Shown: positions 49,084 through 57,169 of the stretch, in pieces
Position numbering within the stretch: the first letter of the stretch is position 1
Layout: each line of letters opens with the position of its first letter
NCBI RefSeq assembly: GCF_008795955.1
Contig: NZ_VMHN01000001.1
Coordinates: 1,178,001 to 1,242,000 of the forward strand
Direction: 5' to 3'
Origin: Marinobacter denitrificans
GTDB taxonomy: Bacteria; Pseudomonadota; Gammaproteobacteria; Pseudomonadales; Oleiphilaceae
DNA: 64,000 bases
The notes under the pieces: generated by a model
Told to the model about the DNA's origin: nothing
The model's input: the letters and a program-made list of their open reading frames with translations, nothing else
Databases searched by the model: none
Position numbers and translations under genes: made by a program

Positions 49084-50787
49084 ATGAACGCCCGCCAGCC
49101 CCTGCCCCAGGATAATACAGAAGATGCCGGTGACGACCGCTACCTGGCCGTCACCCACGAGGTCATCAACCAGCCACCGGCCCTGGAGAACTACAATCTC
49201 TTTGAGCAGGACAAGGCCCTGCAGGAAGCCGTGGCCCGGGAAGGCGCGGCGGCAGCGATCAGTGACCTGAAACAGTTCGGTGCCCTGGCCGGTTCAGCGG
49301 AAACCATTGAACTGGGGTTCCGCGCCAACGAGAACAAACCGGCATTCAATACCCACGATCGTTTCGGCTACCGGATTGACCAGGTGGATTTCCACCCCGC
49401 CTACCACCAGCTCATGGCCACCGCCATGGAAAACGGTCTGCACAGCAGCCCCTGGACTAACCCGGGAGCGGGCGCCCATGTCACAAGAGCTGCCAAATAT
49501 TACCTGCACTCCCAGGTGGAAGCGGCCCACTGCTGCCCTGTCACCATGACCTTCGCGGCGATCCCGTCGATCCGCAAGCAACCGGAACTGGCTGCCATCT
49601 GGGAGCACAAGATTCTCGCCAACAGCTACGACCCCCGCAACCTGCCTGACCGCGAAAAACAGTCCGTTACCATTGGCATGGCGATGACCGAAAAACAGGG
49701 CGGCAGCGATGTCCGGGCCAACACCACCCGGGCCTACGCCATTGGCGCCGAAGGCCCGGCGCAGGCCTATGAGCTTGTCGGCCATAAATGGTTCGTGTCA
49801 GCGCCCATGTGTGACGCCTTCCTGGTACTCGCTCAGACCAGAAGCGGCCTGTCCTGTTTCCTGATGCCACGCTGGCGTCCGGACGGCAGCAAGAACCCCT
49901 GGCAGGTCCAGCGCCTGAAGAACAAGATGGGCAACGTCGCCAACGCCTCCAGTGAAGCGGAGCTGCGGGGCGCCCTGGCCTGGATGGTCGGCGAAGAAGG
50001 CCGCGGCGTGCCTACGATTATTGAAATGGTCGCCATGACCCGCTTCGACTGCATGATTGGCAGCTCCGCTGGCATGCGCCAGGCTCTTGCCCAGGCGACA
50101 CATCACTGCCGCCACCGCAGCGCCTTCGGCCACCGACTCAGCGACCAACCGTTGATGCAGAACGTACTGGCCGACCTGGCACTGGAAAGCGAAGCGGCGC
50201 TCGCCTACACCATGCGCATCGCCCGTTCACTGGACAACCAGCACCTGGAACACGAACGCCTGCTGGCCCGGCTGGCGACCCCCGTTGGCAAGTACTGGAT
50301 TTGCAAGCGCACACCCAACCACGCCTACGAAGCCATGGAATGCATTGGCGGCAGCGGCGTGATGGAAGACTGCATCATGCCGCGCCTGCTGCGCGAATCC
50401 CCGGTCAACGCCATCTGGGAAGGCAGCGGCAACGTCCAGTGCCTGGACACCCTGCGCGCCCTGCAGAAAGAGCCGGACACCCTCGACGCCTTCTTTCACG
50501 AAGCCGCAGAGGCGCGGGGCAGTGATGCCCGCTTCGACCGCTTCCTGGCACAACTGCAGAACGACTTCGCCGACATCAGCGACTTCGAATACCGCGCCCG
50601 TAACCTGGTGGACAGGCTGGCGTTGCTGATGCAGTCCTCACTGCTACTGAGAAATTCTGACCCCGCCGTTGCCGACGCCTTCTGCGCCTCCCGGCTCGAA
50701 CACAACGGCGGCCTAAACTACGGCAACCTCCCCTCCGGCACCGACCCGGCGGCAATTATCAAACGGGCAACGCCTGTAGTAGGCTAG
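49084..50787 (+). CDS. Acyl-CoA dehydrogenase family protein, AidB-like
   Basis: 567 residues from ATG 49084, set by AGGAGGT just upstream. The FAD/substrate motif MAMTEKQGGSDVRANTT and ECIGGSGVMEDCIMPRLLRE plus AIWEGSGNVQCLD identify the AidB branch of acyl-CoA dehydrogenases. E. coli AidB (541 residues) is induced by alkylation damage and binds DNA; its enzymatic role is unsettled. Here it is paired with a TetR regulator rather than Ada, which suggests metabolism of a branched or long acyl-CoA instead. Confidence 0.87.
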   Translation: MNARQPLPQDNTEDAGDDRYLAVTHEVINQPPALENYNLFEQDKALQEAVAREGAAAAISDLKQFGALAGSAETIELGFRANENKPAFNTHDRFGYRIDQVDFHPAYHQLMATAMENGLHSSPWTNPGAGAHVTRAAKYYLHSQVEAAHCCPVTMTFAAIPSIRKQPELAAIWEHKILANSYDPRNLPDREKQSVTIGMAMTEKQGGSDVRANTTRAYAIGAEGPAQAYELVGHKWFVSAPMCDAFLVLAQTRSGLSCFLMPRWRPDGSKNPWQVQRLKNKMGNVANASSEAELRGALAWMVGEEGRGVPTIIEMVAMTRFDCMIGSSAGMRQALAQATHHCRHRSAFGHRLSDQPLMQNVLADLALESEAALAYTMRIARSLDNQHLEHERLLARLATPVGKYWICKRTPNHAYEAMECIGGSGVMEDCIMPRLLRESPVNAIWEGSGNVQCLDTLRALQKEPDTLDAFFHEAAEARGSDARFDRFLAQLQNDFADISDFEYRARNLVDRLALLMQSSLLLRNSDPAVADAFCASRLEHNGGLNYGNLPSGTDPAAIIKRATPVVG

Positions 50788-50849
50788 AAAGCAGGCCGCC
50801 GGACACTAAACAATGTTCGGCGGAGGCGGACTCTAACTGAAAGGTTCGC

Positions 50850-50962
50850 GAACCGGCGGGGGATGGCTTTCCAAAACTGTGCGGAGCCAAGGATGGCGGA
50901 GCTCAAGCGCCACATGGATGTGCCGAAGGAGCGTGTTTTGGAAAGCCATCCCCCGCTGGTTC
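50850..50962 (-). repeat. Palindromic intergenic element D (28-bp arms)
   Basis: The arms at 50850-50877 and 50935-50962 pair at 27 of 28. The 57-nt core, read on the minus strand, starts ACGC and contains CACATCCATGTG, then a GCCATCCTTGGC hairpin. Its inner arm ends carry TTCCAAAAC, as in A and E. It starts 62 bp after the acyl-CoA dehydrogenase stop and ends 25 bp before the DUF503 ATG. Confidence 0.85.
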
Positions 50963-50987
50963 CTGCACCATAGCCGGAAGCAAAGAA

Positions 50988-51329
50988 ATGTCTGAAGCCC
51001 TGAGAAAACTCCTGAACCAAGGCAACCCGCAGCAGCCAGTCATCACGCCCCATGTGGGCATCCTGACCCTGCACTTCCAGCTCTATGGCTGCGAAGACCT
51101 GAAAGCCAAACGCAAGGTCTTCACCGCCCTCAAAGCCGTCTGGGGCAAAGAACCCGACCTGGCCGTCGCCGAAACCGCCGACCAGGACGCCCTGGACTGT
51201 GCCACCTGGACTATCGCAGCCCTTGGTGGAACCTCACAGCAGATCTCCCAGCGCCTGGACCAGATCGAAAAAGCGATACAGGAACGCGTCGACGCCGCCA
51301 TACTGGACGTACACCGGGAGATCCTTTGA
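50988..51329 (+). CDS. DUF503-like protein
   Basis: 113 residues. VGILTLHFQLYGCEDLKAKRKVF, written here in two parts (VGILTLHFQL, YGCEDLKAKRKV), matches the DUF503 start, and AVAETADQDALDCATWTIAAL matches its second half. DUF503 proteins are small ferredoxin-fold proteins of unknown function, some near ribosome-binding factor genes. Here it stands alone after element D. Confidence 0.72.
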   Translation: MSEALRKLLNQGNPQQPVITPHVGILTLHFQLYGCEDLKAKRKVFTALKAVWGKEPDLAVAETADQDALDCATWTIAALGGTSQQISQRLDQIEKAIQERVDAAILDVHREIL

Positions 51330-51523
51330 CCCGCCCCGCGGGCAGGGACCATGCTGTAGCGTATGGTATCGCGACACCGTATACTACGGCCCCTCAGGGA
51401 GAACAGAGCGCCTGGCAGTAGCCCGGTGGCAAGTTATCGACGTCGGAACCCCGTGTGTCCGACCATATCCGCAGAGTATCCGGGACAGGCCCTGTGGATG
51501 ACCACTGATAGTGTGCGGCACCT

Positions 51524-53200
51524 ATGACCGGAAAGAAAAAATCCGCCCAGGCCTCAGTAGAGGCCATGTACCGTGTATTCACAGTGCCTGAGGCACCTGA
51601 ATCCACACTGAGCCGGATTGACCAGAACATCTCCCGTAACCTTGCCGGGTTCCTGCAGGAACACATCGTTGCGGTCGAACGGGATCTTTCCGACGTGGAG
51701 AAAGATTTCTCGGACTACGCCATTCCCGAAAAACCCATCTTCGTCTCGGAGCAAGCCCAGTTCCTGCTCGACAAGCTGGTGGCCAACTCCGTACACACGG
51801 CTTCTCCCAGCTTTATCGGCCATATGACATCGGCACTGCCCTACTTCATGCTGCCACTGTCCAAGATCATGATTGCCCTCAACCAGAACCTGGTGAAGAC
51901 CGAAACCTCCAAGGCGTTCACGCCCATGGAGCGCCAGGTGCTGGGCATGATCCACCGGCTGGTCTACGAACAGGACGGTGCCTTCTACCGCAAGTGGATG
52001 CACGACCCCCGCTATGCGCTGGGCGCCATGTGCTCCGGTGGCACCGTGGCCAACCTGACGGCACTCTGGGTGGCGCGCAACAACGCCTTCCCCGCCGAAG
52101 GCAGCTTCCGCGGCATCCATCAGGAAGGCCTGTTCCGCGCCCTGCGTTACTACGGCTGCGAAGGCGCCGCCATACTGGTCTCCCGCCGCGGCCATTACTC
52201 CCTGCGCAAAGCCGCCGATGTACTTGGCCTGGGCCGGGACTTCCTGGTGCCCGTGGACACCGATGACGACAATCGGATCAACACCGACGCCCTGCGGGAA
52301 AAGTGCCTGGAACTGCATCGCCAGAAGATCCGGGTCATGGCCATTTGCGGTATTGCCGGCACCACCGAAACCGGTAACGTCGACCCTCTCGATGCCATGG
52401 CAGATATTGCCCGGGAATTCGGGGCCCACTTCCACGTGGACGCAGCCTGGGGCGGGCCGACCCTGTTCTCCCGCACTCACCGCCATCTGCTGCGGGGCAT
52501 TGAAAAGGCTGACTCGGTGACCTTCGATGCCCACAAGCAGCTCTACGTGCCCATGGGCGTGGGGCTGGTGGTATTTCGTGACCCAAGCCTGGCCAGTGCC
52601 GTGGAGCACCACGCCCAGTACATTATCCGTAAAGGCTCACGGGATCTGGGCAGCACCACTCTGGAGGGCTCACGGCCGGGCATGTCCATGCTGATCCAGT
52701 CAGGGCTGCGAATCCTGGCCCGGGAGGGGTACGAAATCCTCATCGACCAGGGCATCGACAAGGCCAAAACCTTTGCGGAAATGATCGAGGGAGAGCCGGA
52801 TTTCGAACTGATCACCAAGCCCGAGCTCAATATCCTCACCTACCGTTACTGTCCGGAGAAAGTGCAAAAAGCGCTTTCCGTCGCGGACCCGCTGCAGGCC
52901 GAGCGACTAAACACCTCCCTGAACCGAATCACCAAGTTCCTGCAGAAAACCCAGCGTGAGCGGGGCAAAGCGTTTGTATCCCGGACGCGCCTGGAGCCGG
53001 CATGCTATTTCAACTTCCCCTGCATCGTATTCCGGGTGGTACTGGCCAACCCGTTGACCACAAAAGAAATCCTGGCAGACATATTGAAAGAGCAGCGGGA
53101 ACTATCAGCGGACGAAGGTATTCAGGATGAAATGGAAATTCTGGATCAGATGGCGGATGCCGTTCTGAAATTGCATCAGTCCGGGGCCCAGCAGGCCTGA
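51524..53200 (+). CDS. panP: PLP-dependent aspartate 1-decarboxylase-like (PanP) / group II decarboxylase
   Basis: 558 residues. The PLP site is plain: HVDAAWGGPTLFS (Asp to the pyridine nitrogen) and FDAHKQLYVPMG (Schiff-base Lys). CSGGTVANLTALW binds the phosphate. The length and N-terminal arm match PanP, which makes beta-alanine from aspartate for pantothenate, or related glutamate/DOPA-type decarboxylases. With coaBC and coaD in the window, a CoA precursor role is attractive but not proven. It is preceded by a 194-bp gap with no clear promoter. Confidence 0.8.
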   Translation: MTGKKKSAQASVEAMYRVFTVPEAPESTLSRIDQNISRNLAGFLQEHIVAVERDLSDVEKDFSDYAIPEKPIFVSEQAQFLLDKLVANSVHTASPSFIGHMTSALPYFMLPLSKIMIALNQNLVKTETSKAFTPMERQVLGMIHRLVYEQDGAFYRKWMHDPRYALGAMCSGGTVANLTALWVARNNAFPAEGSFRGIHQEGLFRALRYYGCEGAAILVSRRGHYSLRKAADVLGLGRDFLVPVDTDDDNRINTDALREKCLELHRQKIRVMAICGIAGTTETGNVDPLDAMADIAREFGAHFHVDAAWGGPTLFSRTHRHLLRGIEKADSVTFDAHKQLYVPMGVGLVVFRDPSLASAVEHHAQYIIRKGSRDLGSTTLEGSRPGMSMLIQSGLRILAREGYEILIDQGIDKAKTFAEMIEGEPDFELITKPELNILTYRYCPEKVQKALSVADPLQAERLNTSLNRITKFLQKTQRERGKAFVSRTRLEPACYFNFPCIVFRVVLANPLTTKEILADILKEQRELSADEGIQDEMEILDQMADAVLKLHQSGAQQA

Positions 53201-53223
53201 ATCAGCTTCCTCCCTCAGACACC

Positions 53224-53332
53224 GCGAGGGGCGGGGGAACTCTTCCAAAACACGCTGTGGATACGTCCCTGTACGCTCGGCTCCGCCATCCATGGCTCCG
53301 CACGGTTTTGTAAGAGTTCCCCCGCCCCTCGC
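53224..53332 (+). repeat. Palindromic intergenic element E (28-bp arms)
   Basis: The arms at 53224-53251 and 53305-53332 pair at 27 of 28. The 53-nt core starts ACGC and contains TACGTCCCTGTA and a GCCATCCATGGC hairpin. Inner arm ends carry TTCCAAAAC. It starts 23 bp after the panP stop and lies between two convergent genes. Confidence 0.85.
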
Positions 53333-53356
53333 TCAGTGCAAGCCTGGACTCGCAAC

Positions 53357-53623
53357 CTAGTAAAGCGCCTCTTCATCATCAAGCACTTCGTCCAGAATTT
53401 CTAAAAACATATGGTCCGCCCGACTCCAGCTTTCCGGAATGCGGATCGTGGTGTTGGCACTTATTTCCCGGGCAATAAGCTCGTTGGCATTGGGCTGATT
53501 ACGGTATTTACGCGCAATTTCCACCGACTTCACGGCTATCGTGGGGTCGCTGAGAACCTTCTTGATAAATACCCTGAGCTCGTCAATGACCTTTGCCTGG
53601 CGGCTTTCTTCTGCTGAACTCAT
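53357..53623 (-). CDS. Small protein of unknown function
   Basis: 88 residues with an acidic C-terminus (EILDEVLDDEEALY). It is predicted mostly helical, with no signal peptide or membrane segment. I do not recognise the family. It lies 104 bp downstream of pit in the same direction, beyond a hairpin, and converges on panP. It is longer than expected for a chance ORF and no other gene is seen in that stretch, so it is probably real. Confidence 0.55.
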   Translation of the reverse strand: MSSAEESRQAKVIDELRVFIKKVLSDPTIAVKSVEIARKYRNQPNANELIAREISANTTIRIPESWSRADHMFLEILDEVLDDEEALY

Positions 53624-53655
53624 GACTCAATCCCCGGAAAGGTTTGCAATAGTGG

Positions 53656-53673
53656 GGGAGGCAAACGCCTCCC
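53656..53673 (-). terminator. Hairpin between pit and the small protein gene
   Basis: A perfect 7-bp stem GGGAGGC/GCCTCCC (53656-53662 and 53667-53673) with loop AAAC on the plus strand lies 54 bp after the pit stop. It has no strong T-run, so it is a weak terminator or attenuator candidate. Confidence 0.45.
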
Positions 53674-53727
53674 ATAGGAAGAATAGTATGGGCCAAACCG
53701 GCAGCTGACAACCAGCGCGGGTGATCC

Positions 53728-55287
53728 TTACATCAGGAAACCGCGCAGGGTGAAGAACAGGATGGCCGCCAGGCAGGCCGACACGGGCACTGTGATGATC
53801 CAGGCAGCAACGATACGGGTAAGGTGTGAACGCTTGACCATCTCCTCGCGGTAGATCTTCTTGAGGCGCTTGCGCTCCTTCTTGGACAGGGGAACCTGCT
53901 TCTTTTTCTTGGCCTGGGTGAGCAGGTTTTCCATCTCCTCGACGGAGGCATTGCGGAAATCTTCGAGGAACGGACGCAACCGCTCGCGCTCTTCCTCCTC
54001 ATGGCTGTCCATGATGTTGTGTAGCTGTGTTGCGTAGTTGGATTTCAGGTATTCCCGAAGGAAGCCCACGCCGAAAACTCCCCCTACGGCAATGTGGGTT
54101 GAACTCACAGGCAGCCCCAGCTGTGAGGCAATGATGACGGTCAGCGCCGCTGACAGCGCAATACAGAAAGCGCGGGTTTTATCCAGCTCGGTAATCTCGC
54201 TGCCAACAGTCTTGATCAGCCTCGGCCCGAAGAGCATCAGCCCCACCGCCAGACCGATGGCACCCACCAGCATCACCCAGAGGGGAATGGCAGCAGAGGT
54301 AACCACTGCTTCGGCAGACAGTGCGTCGTTGATCGCAGCAAGCGGGCCGATGGCGTTGGCCACGTCGTTGGCACCATGGGCAAAACTGAGCAGTGCGGCG
54401 GCGAAGATCATGGGCCAGACAAAGAGTTCATTCACCCCCGCAGAGCTGTTCTCCATAGTGGCCGCGCGGCGCCCAACCAGCACCTTCATGGCGATGAAAA
54501 CGACGATTGCCACACCCAGACCCACCAGAGAGGCACCCAGGAAGTCGACACTGACAATCTTCTTGACCCCTTTTACCATCAGGTAGGTACCAAAGGCCCA
54601 CGCCATAATGGCCACCAGCCAGGGCACGAACGTTCGGGCAGCCGGCACCACGTCCTTTCGATACAGTACGGTCTTCTTGATGGCGTACAGGAACAGGGCA
54701 GCCAGCACCCCACCCAGCACCGGCGAAATCACCCAACTGGCGACAATCTTGCCCATCACGGCCCAGTCAGCGATGCCCCAACCGCCAGCCGCAACCCCGG
54801 CCCCCAACACACCCCCAACGATGGAGTGGGTAGTGGAGACCGGCGCCCCCATCCAGGTAGCCAGATTCAGCCACAGGGCACCAGCGAGGAGGGCCGCTGT
54901 CATCAGCCATACGAAGGTGCTCACATCCTCCAGCCGATCAGCGGCGATAATGCCGCCCTTGATGGTGGAAACCACATCCCCACCAGCGATAATGGCGCCG
55001 GCTGCCTCAAATACCGCAGCAATAACAACCGCGCCCCCCAGTGACATGGCCCCTGACCCTACCGCAGGCCCGACATTGTTGGCGACGTCGTTAGCTCCGA
55101 TATTGATGGCCATATAACCGCCAATAACCGCAGCGGCCATCAACAACATGCTGTTAGGCATACCACTACTGATCTGGCCGACCACCAGGAAGACAACGAA
55201 GAGAAACAGGAAGCTGATGCCAACACGGTAACGCTCGGTGGACGGGCTGGTCAGGAGAGTATCAAGGAATCCGTTTTTGCTGGCCAT
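53728..55287 (-). CDS. pit: Inorganic phosphate transporter, Pit family
   Basis: 519 residues with many membrane helices. The duplicated Pit signature is seen as GANDVANNVGPAVGSGAM and GANDVANAIGPLAAI. A Lys/Arg- and Glu-rich cytoplasmic stretch near the C-terminus (KKKKQVPLSKKERKRLKKI) is unlike E. coli PitA and lies before the last helix. Low-affinity, proton-driven import of metal phosphate is expected. With ppk in the window it may feed polyphosphate storage, though they are not co-transcribed. Confidence 0.9.
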   Translation of the reverse strand: MASKNGFLDTLLTSPSTERYRVGISFLFLFVVFLVVGQISSGMPNSMLLMAAAVIGGYMAINIGANDVANNVGPAVGSGAMSLGGAVVIAAVFEAAGAIIAGGDVVSTIKGGIIAADRLEDVSTFVWLMTAALLAGALWLNLATWMGAPVSTTHSIVGGVLGAGVAAGGWGIADWAVMGKIVASWVISPVLGGVLAALFLYAIKKTVLYRKDVVPAARTFVPWLVAIMAWAFGTYLMVKGVKKIVSVDFLGASLVGLGVAIVVFIAMKVLVGRRAATMENSSAGVNELFVWPMIFAAALLSFAHGANDVANAIGPLAAINDALSAEAVVTSAAIPLWVMLVGAIGLAVGLMLFGPRLIKTVGSEITELDKTRAFCIALSAALTVIIASQLGLPVSSTHIAVGGVFGVGFLREYLKSNYATQLHNIMDSHEEEERERLRPFLEDFRNASVEEMENLLTQAKKKKQVPLSKKERKRLKKIYREEMVKRSHLTRIVAAWIITVPVSACLAAILFFTLRGFLM

Positions 55288-55491
55288 AACGCGTCAGGTC
55301 TCGCAACAGGGAACACGGGGAGCTGAATTTCAGCCTTCATACGGCGGCAACTATAAATTTTTTGACATTAAAATGAAACAAAACCGGCCTTGTCACGATT
55401 GCTTGACCGAAGTCTCTGTGCAGGCTGGCATGATTAGTTAACCTGACGGGCAATTGTGCGGCTCACGCACAGCAAAAATAACAAGAGCGCC

Positions 55492-56598
55492 ATGACCCGA
55501 CTTCCCGACCCCAGCCAGACCATCGCCAACGCAAGTGACGAAGAGCGGGTTTCCCGTCTGCTGACCGGCCTTTCGGCCATGGCCATCCTGTTCCTGCTGG
55601 GCATCGGAGCGAAAGCCTGGTTCGCCGGCCATACGACCCACGCCGGGGCGCTCTGGTTCTTTGCCGCCCTGGTGGCAACAAACATGTTGATCTATGCCTG
55701 GAATGGTAATCGCCAGCAGCAGAAAGTCGGCATGATCGCCATTGTCGGGCTGCTGTTCGGATACCTGATCGTCACCGGCGGTGAAAGCAACACCGGCCCG
55801 CTCTGGTTCTACGTGTTCCCGCCCTTGCTGTTCTATCTTACAGACCTGAAAACCGGCACGGCGGTACTTCTGTTCTGTTGCCTGCTGGCGGTGGTGGTTT
55901 TCCAGTTTCCGCAACTACCGCTGGTAACGGCAGAATATACCACTGACTTTAAAATTCGCTTTTTCGCCACCCTGACGTTCGAGTCCATTTTCTGCTTTGT
56001 ACTGGAAGCCAGCCGGCTGAAGGCCCGCAACGAGCTGATGGAACTGGCCCGGGCACACGAACACGCCGCCCGGACCGACGAACTGACGGGGCTGTCCAAT
56101 CGCAGAGACATGCAGCATCGACTGAACGAAGAATACTCCCGGTATCGCCGCTCAGGTCACCACTTTTCAGTTGCACTGATAGACCTCGACCTGTTCAAGC
56201 ACATCAACGACGAGTACGGCCATGATGCCGGGGACGAGGTACTTCGTCGCTTTTCGGGGCTCATGCAGACAGTGATCCGCCAGACCGATGTGGCGGCACG
56301 CTGGGGTGGCGAGGAGTTCCTGATCCTGTTGCCCGATACATCGTTACTTCAGGCCCTCACCCTCGCTGAGCGCTTGCGCTCCGAGGTAGCCAATGCCGAG
56401 TTCGCTTTTGCCGGAAAGCGCCTCCCCATTACTATCAGTGCCGGCATCTGCTCCATTGCCAAAGCCAGCTCTGTCAACGAACTGCTGAAACAGGCCGACA
56501 TTCACCTCTACAACGCCAAGGAAGACGGTCGCAACCGCATTGCGCCGCGGGTACGCACCTCCACCACCGAGCAGACTTCCCCCCGCACCCGCGCTTGA
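55492..56598 (+). CDS. Membrane diguanylate cyclase (GGDEF)
   Basis: 368 residues from ATG 55492. About five to six N-terminal membrane helices (AMAILFLLGIGAKAWF, MIAIVGLLFGYLIV and others) precede a GGDEF domain. The active site is WGGEEF, and RQTD five residues before it is the inhibitory I-site. LSNRRDMQHRLNEE is the usual domain start. Both sites are intact, so this should be an active, feedback-inhibited c-di-GMP synthase. The signal sensed by the membrane part is unknown. Confidence 0.9.
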   Translation: MTRLPDPSQTIANASDEERVSRLLTGLSAMAILFLLGIGAKAWFAGHTTHAGALWFFAALVATNMLIYAWNGNRQQQKVGMIAIVGLLFGYLIVTGGESNTGPLWFYVFPPLLFYLTDLKTGTAVLLFCCLLAVVVFQFPQLPLVTAEYTTDFKIRFFATLTFESIFCFVLEASRLKARNELMELARAHEHAARTDELTGLSNRRDMQHRLNEEYSRYRRSGHHFSVALIDLDLFKHINDEYGHDAGDEVLRRFSGLMQTVIRQTDVAARWGGEEFLILLPDTSLLQALTLAERLRSEVANAEFAFAGKRLPITISAGICSIAKASSVNELLKQADIHLYNAKEDGRNRIAPRVRTSTTEQTSPRTRA

Positions 56599-56653
56599 GA
56601 CGCGGGCGTGCACTCGCTATGATCGTGCCGCAATTCAACGAGCAGGGCGACTT

Positions 56654-57112
56654 ATGGCATCAATCCGGATTCTGGTTGGCAGCGTCTATGGTGGCGCATT
56701 ACTGACCGCGCGCGCACTGAAAAAGACCATGGAGCAGGAGGGACATCAGATCATCGTGCTTGAAAATCCTGCACTGGAAGACATAACCGGCAACAGCGAC
56801 CCGGTACTGATCTGTACATCCACCACAGGCCAGGGCGAGGTACCGCCTAACCTGCTGCCATTCTACCTGAAGCTCCGCGAGGAACTGCCCCAGCAACCAG
56901 GGCGTCCTTTTGGTGTCATCGTGCTGGGTGACAGCTCCTACGGCGATACTTTTTGCGGTGCCGGCGAGCTTATGGAAGAGGCCTTTTATGAGACCTCGGC
57001 ACGGAAAGTCGGTGACACGCTTCGGATCGACGCGCTGGAAACGACAGAACCGGAAGTGGAAGCGGAGCGCTGGACGCGCCGGTGGGTGGAAAACCTGGCA
57101 TTTGTTCCTTGA
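56654..57112 (+). CDS. mioC: Flavodoxin-like protein MioC
   Basis: 152 residues from ATG 56654, where the flavodoxin fold begins (IRILVGSVYGGALLTA). FMN-contact loops are CTSTTGQGEVPPNLL and LGDSSYGDTFCGAG. MioC carries electrons, for example in biotin synthesis in E. coli. It lies 55 bp after the GGDEF gene and 57 bp before the 7TMR/EAL gene. Confidence 0.85.
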   Translation: MASIRILVGSVYGGALLTARALKKTMEQEGHQIIVLENPALEDITGNSDPVLICTSTTGQGEVPPNLLPFYLKLREELPQQPGRPFGVIVLGDSSYGDTFCGAGELMEEAFYETSARKVGDTLRIDALETTEPEVEAERWTRRWVENLAFVP

Positions 57113-57169
57113 GCAGCTGAGTAGTTGGAGCCATACTGAAACGGACACTCCAAACAAAATTGGTACTAC

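Noticed and set aside
51554..52612. 352-codon open frame antisense to panP
   Set aside because: Shadow of a strongly biased GC-rich gene; His/Gly-rich composition without motifs.
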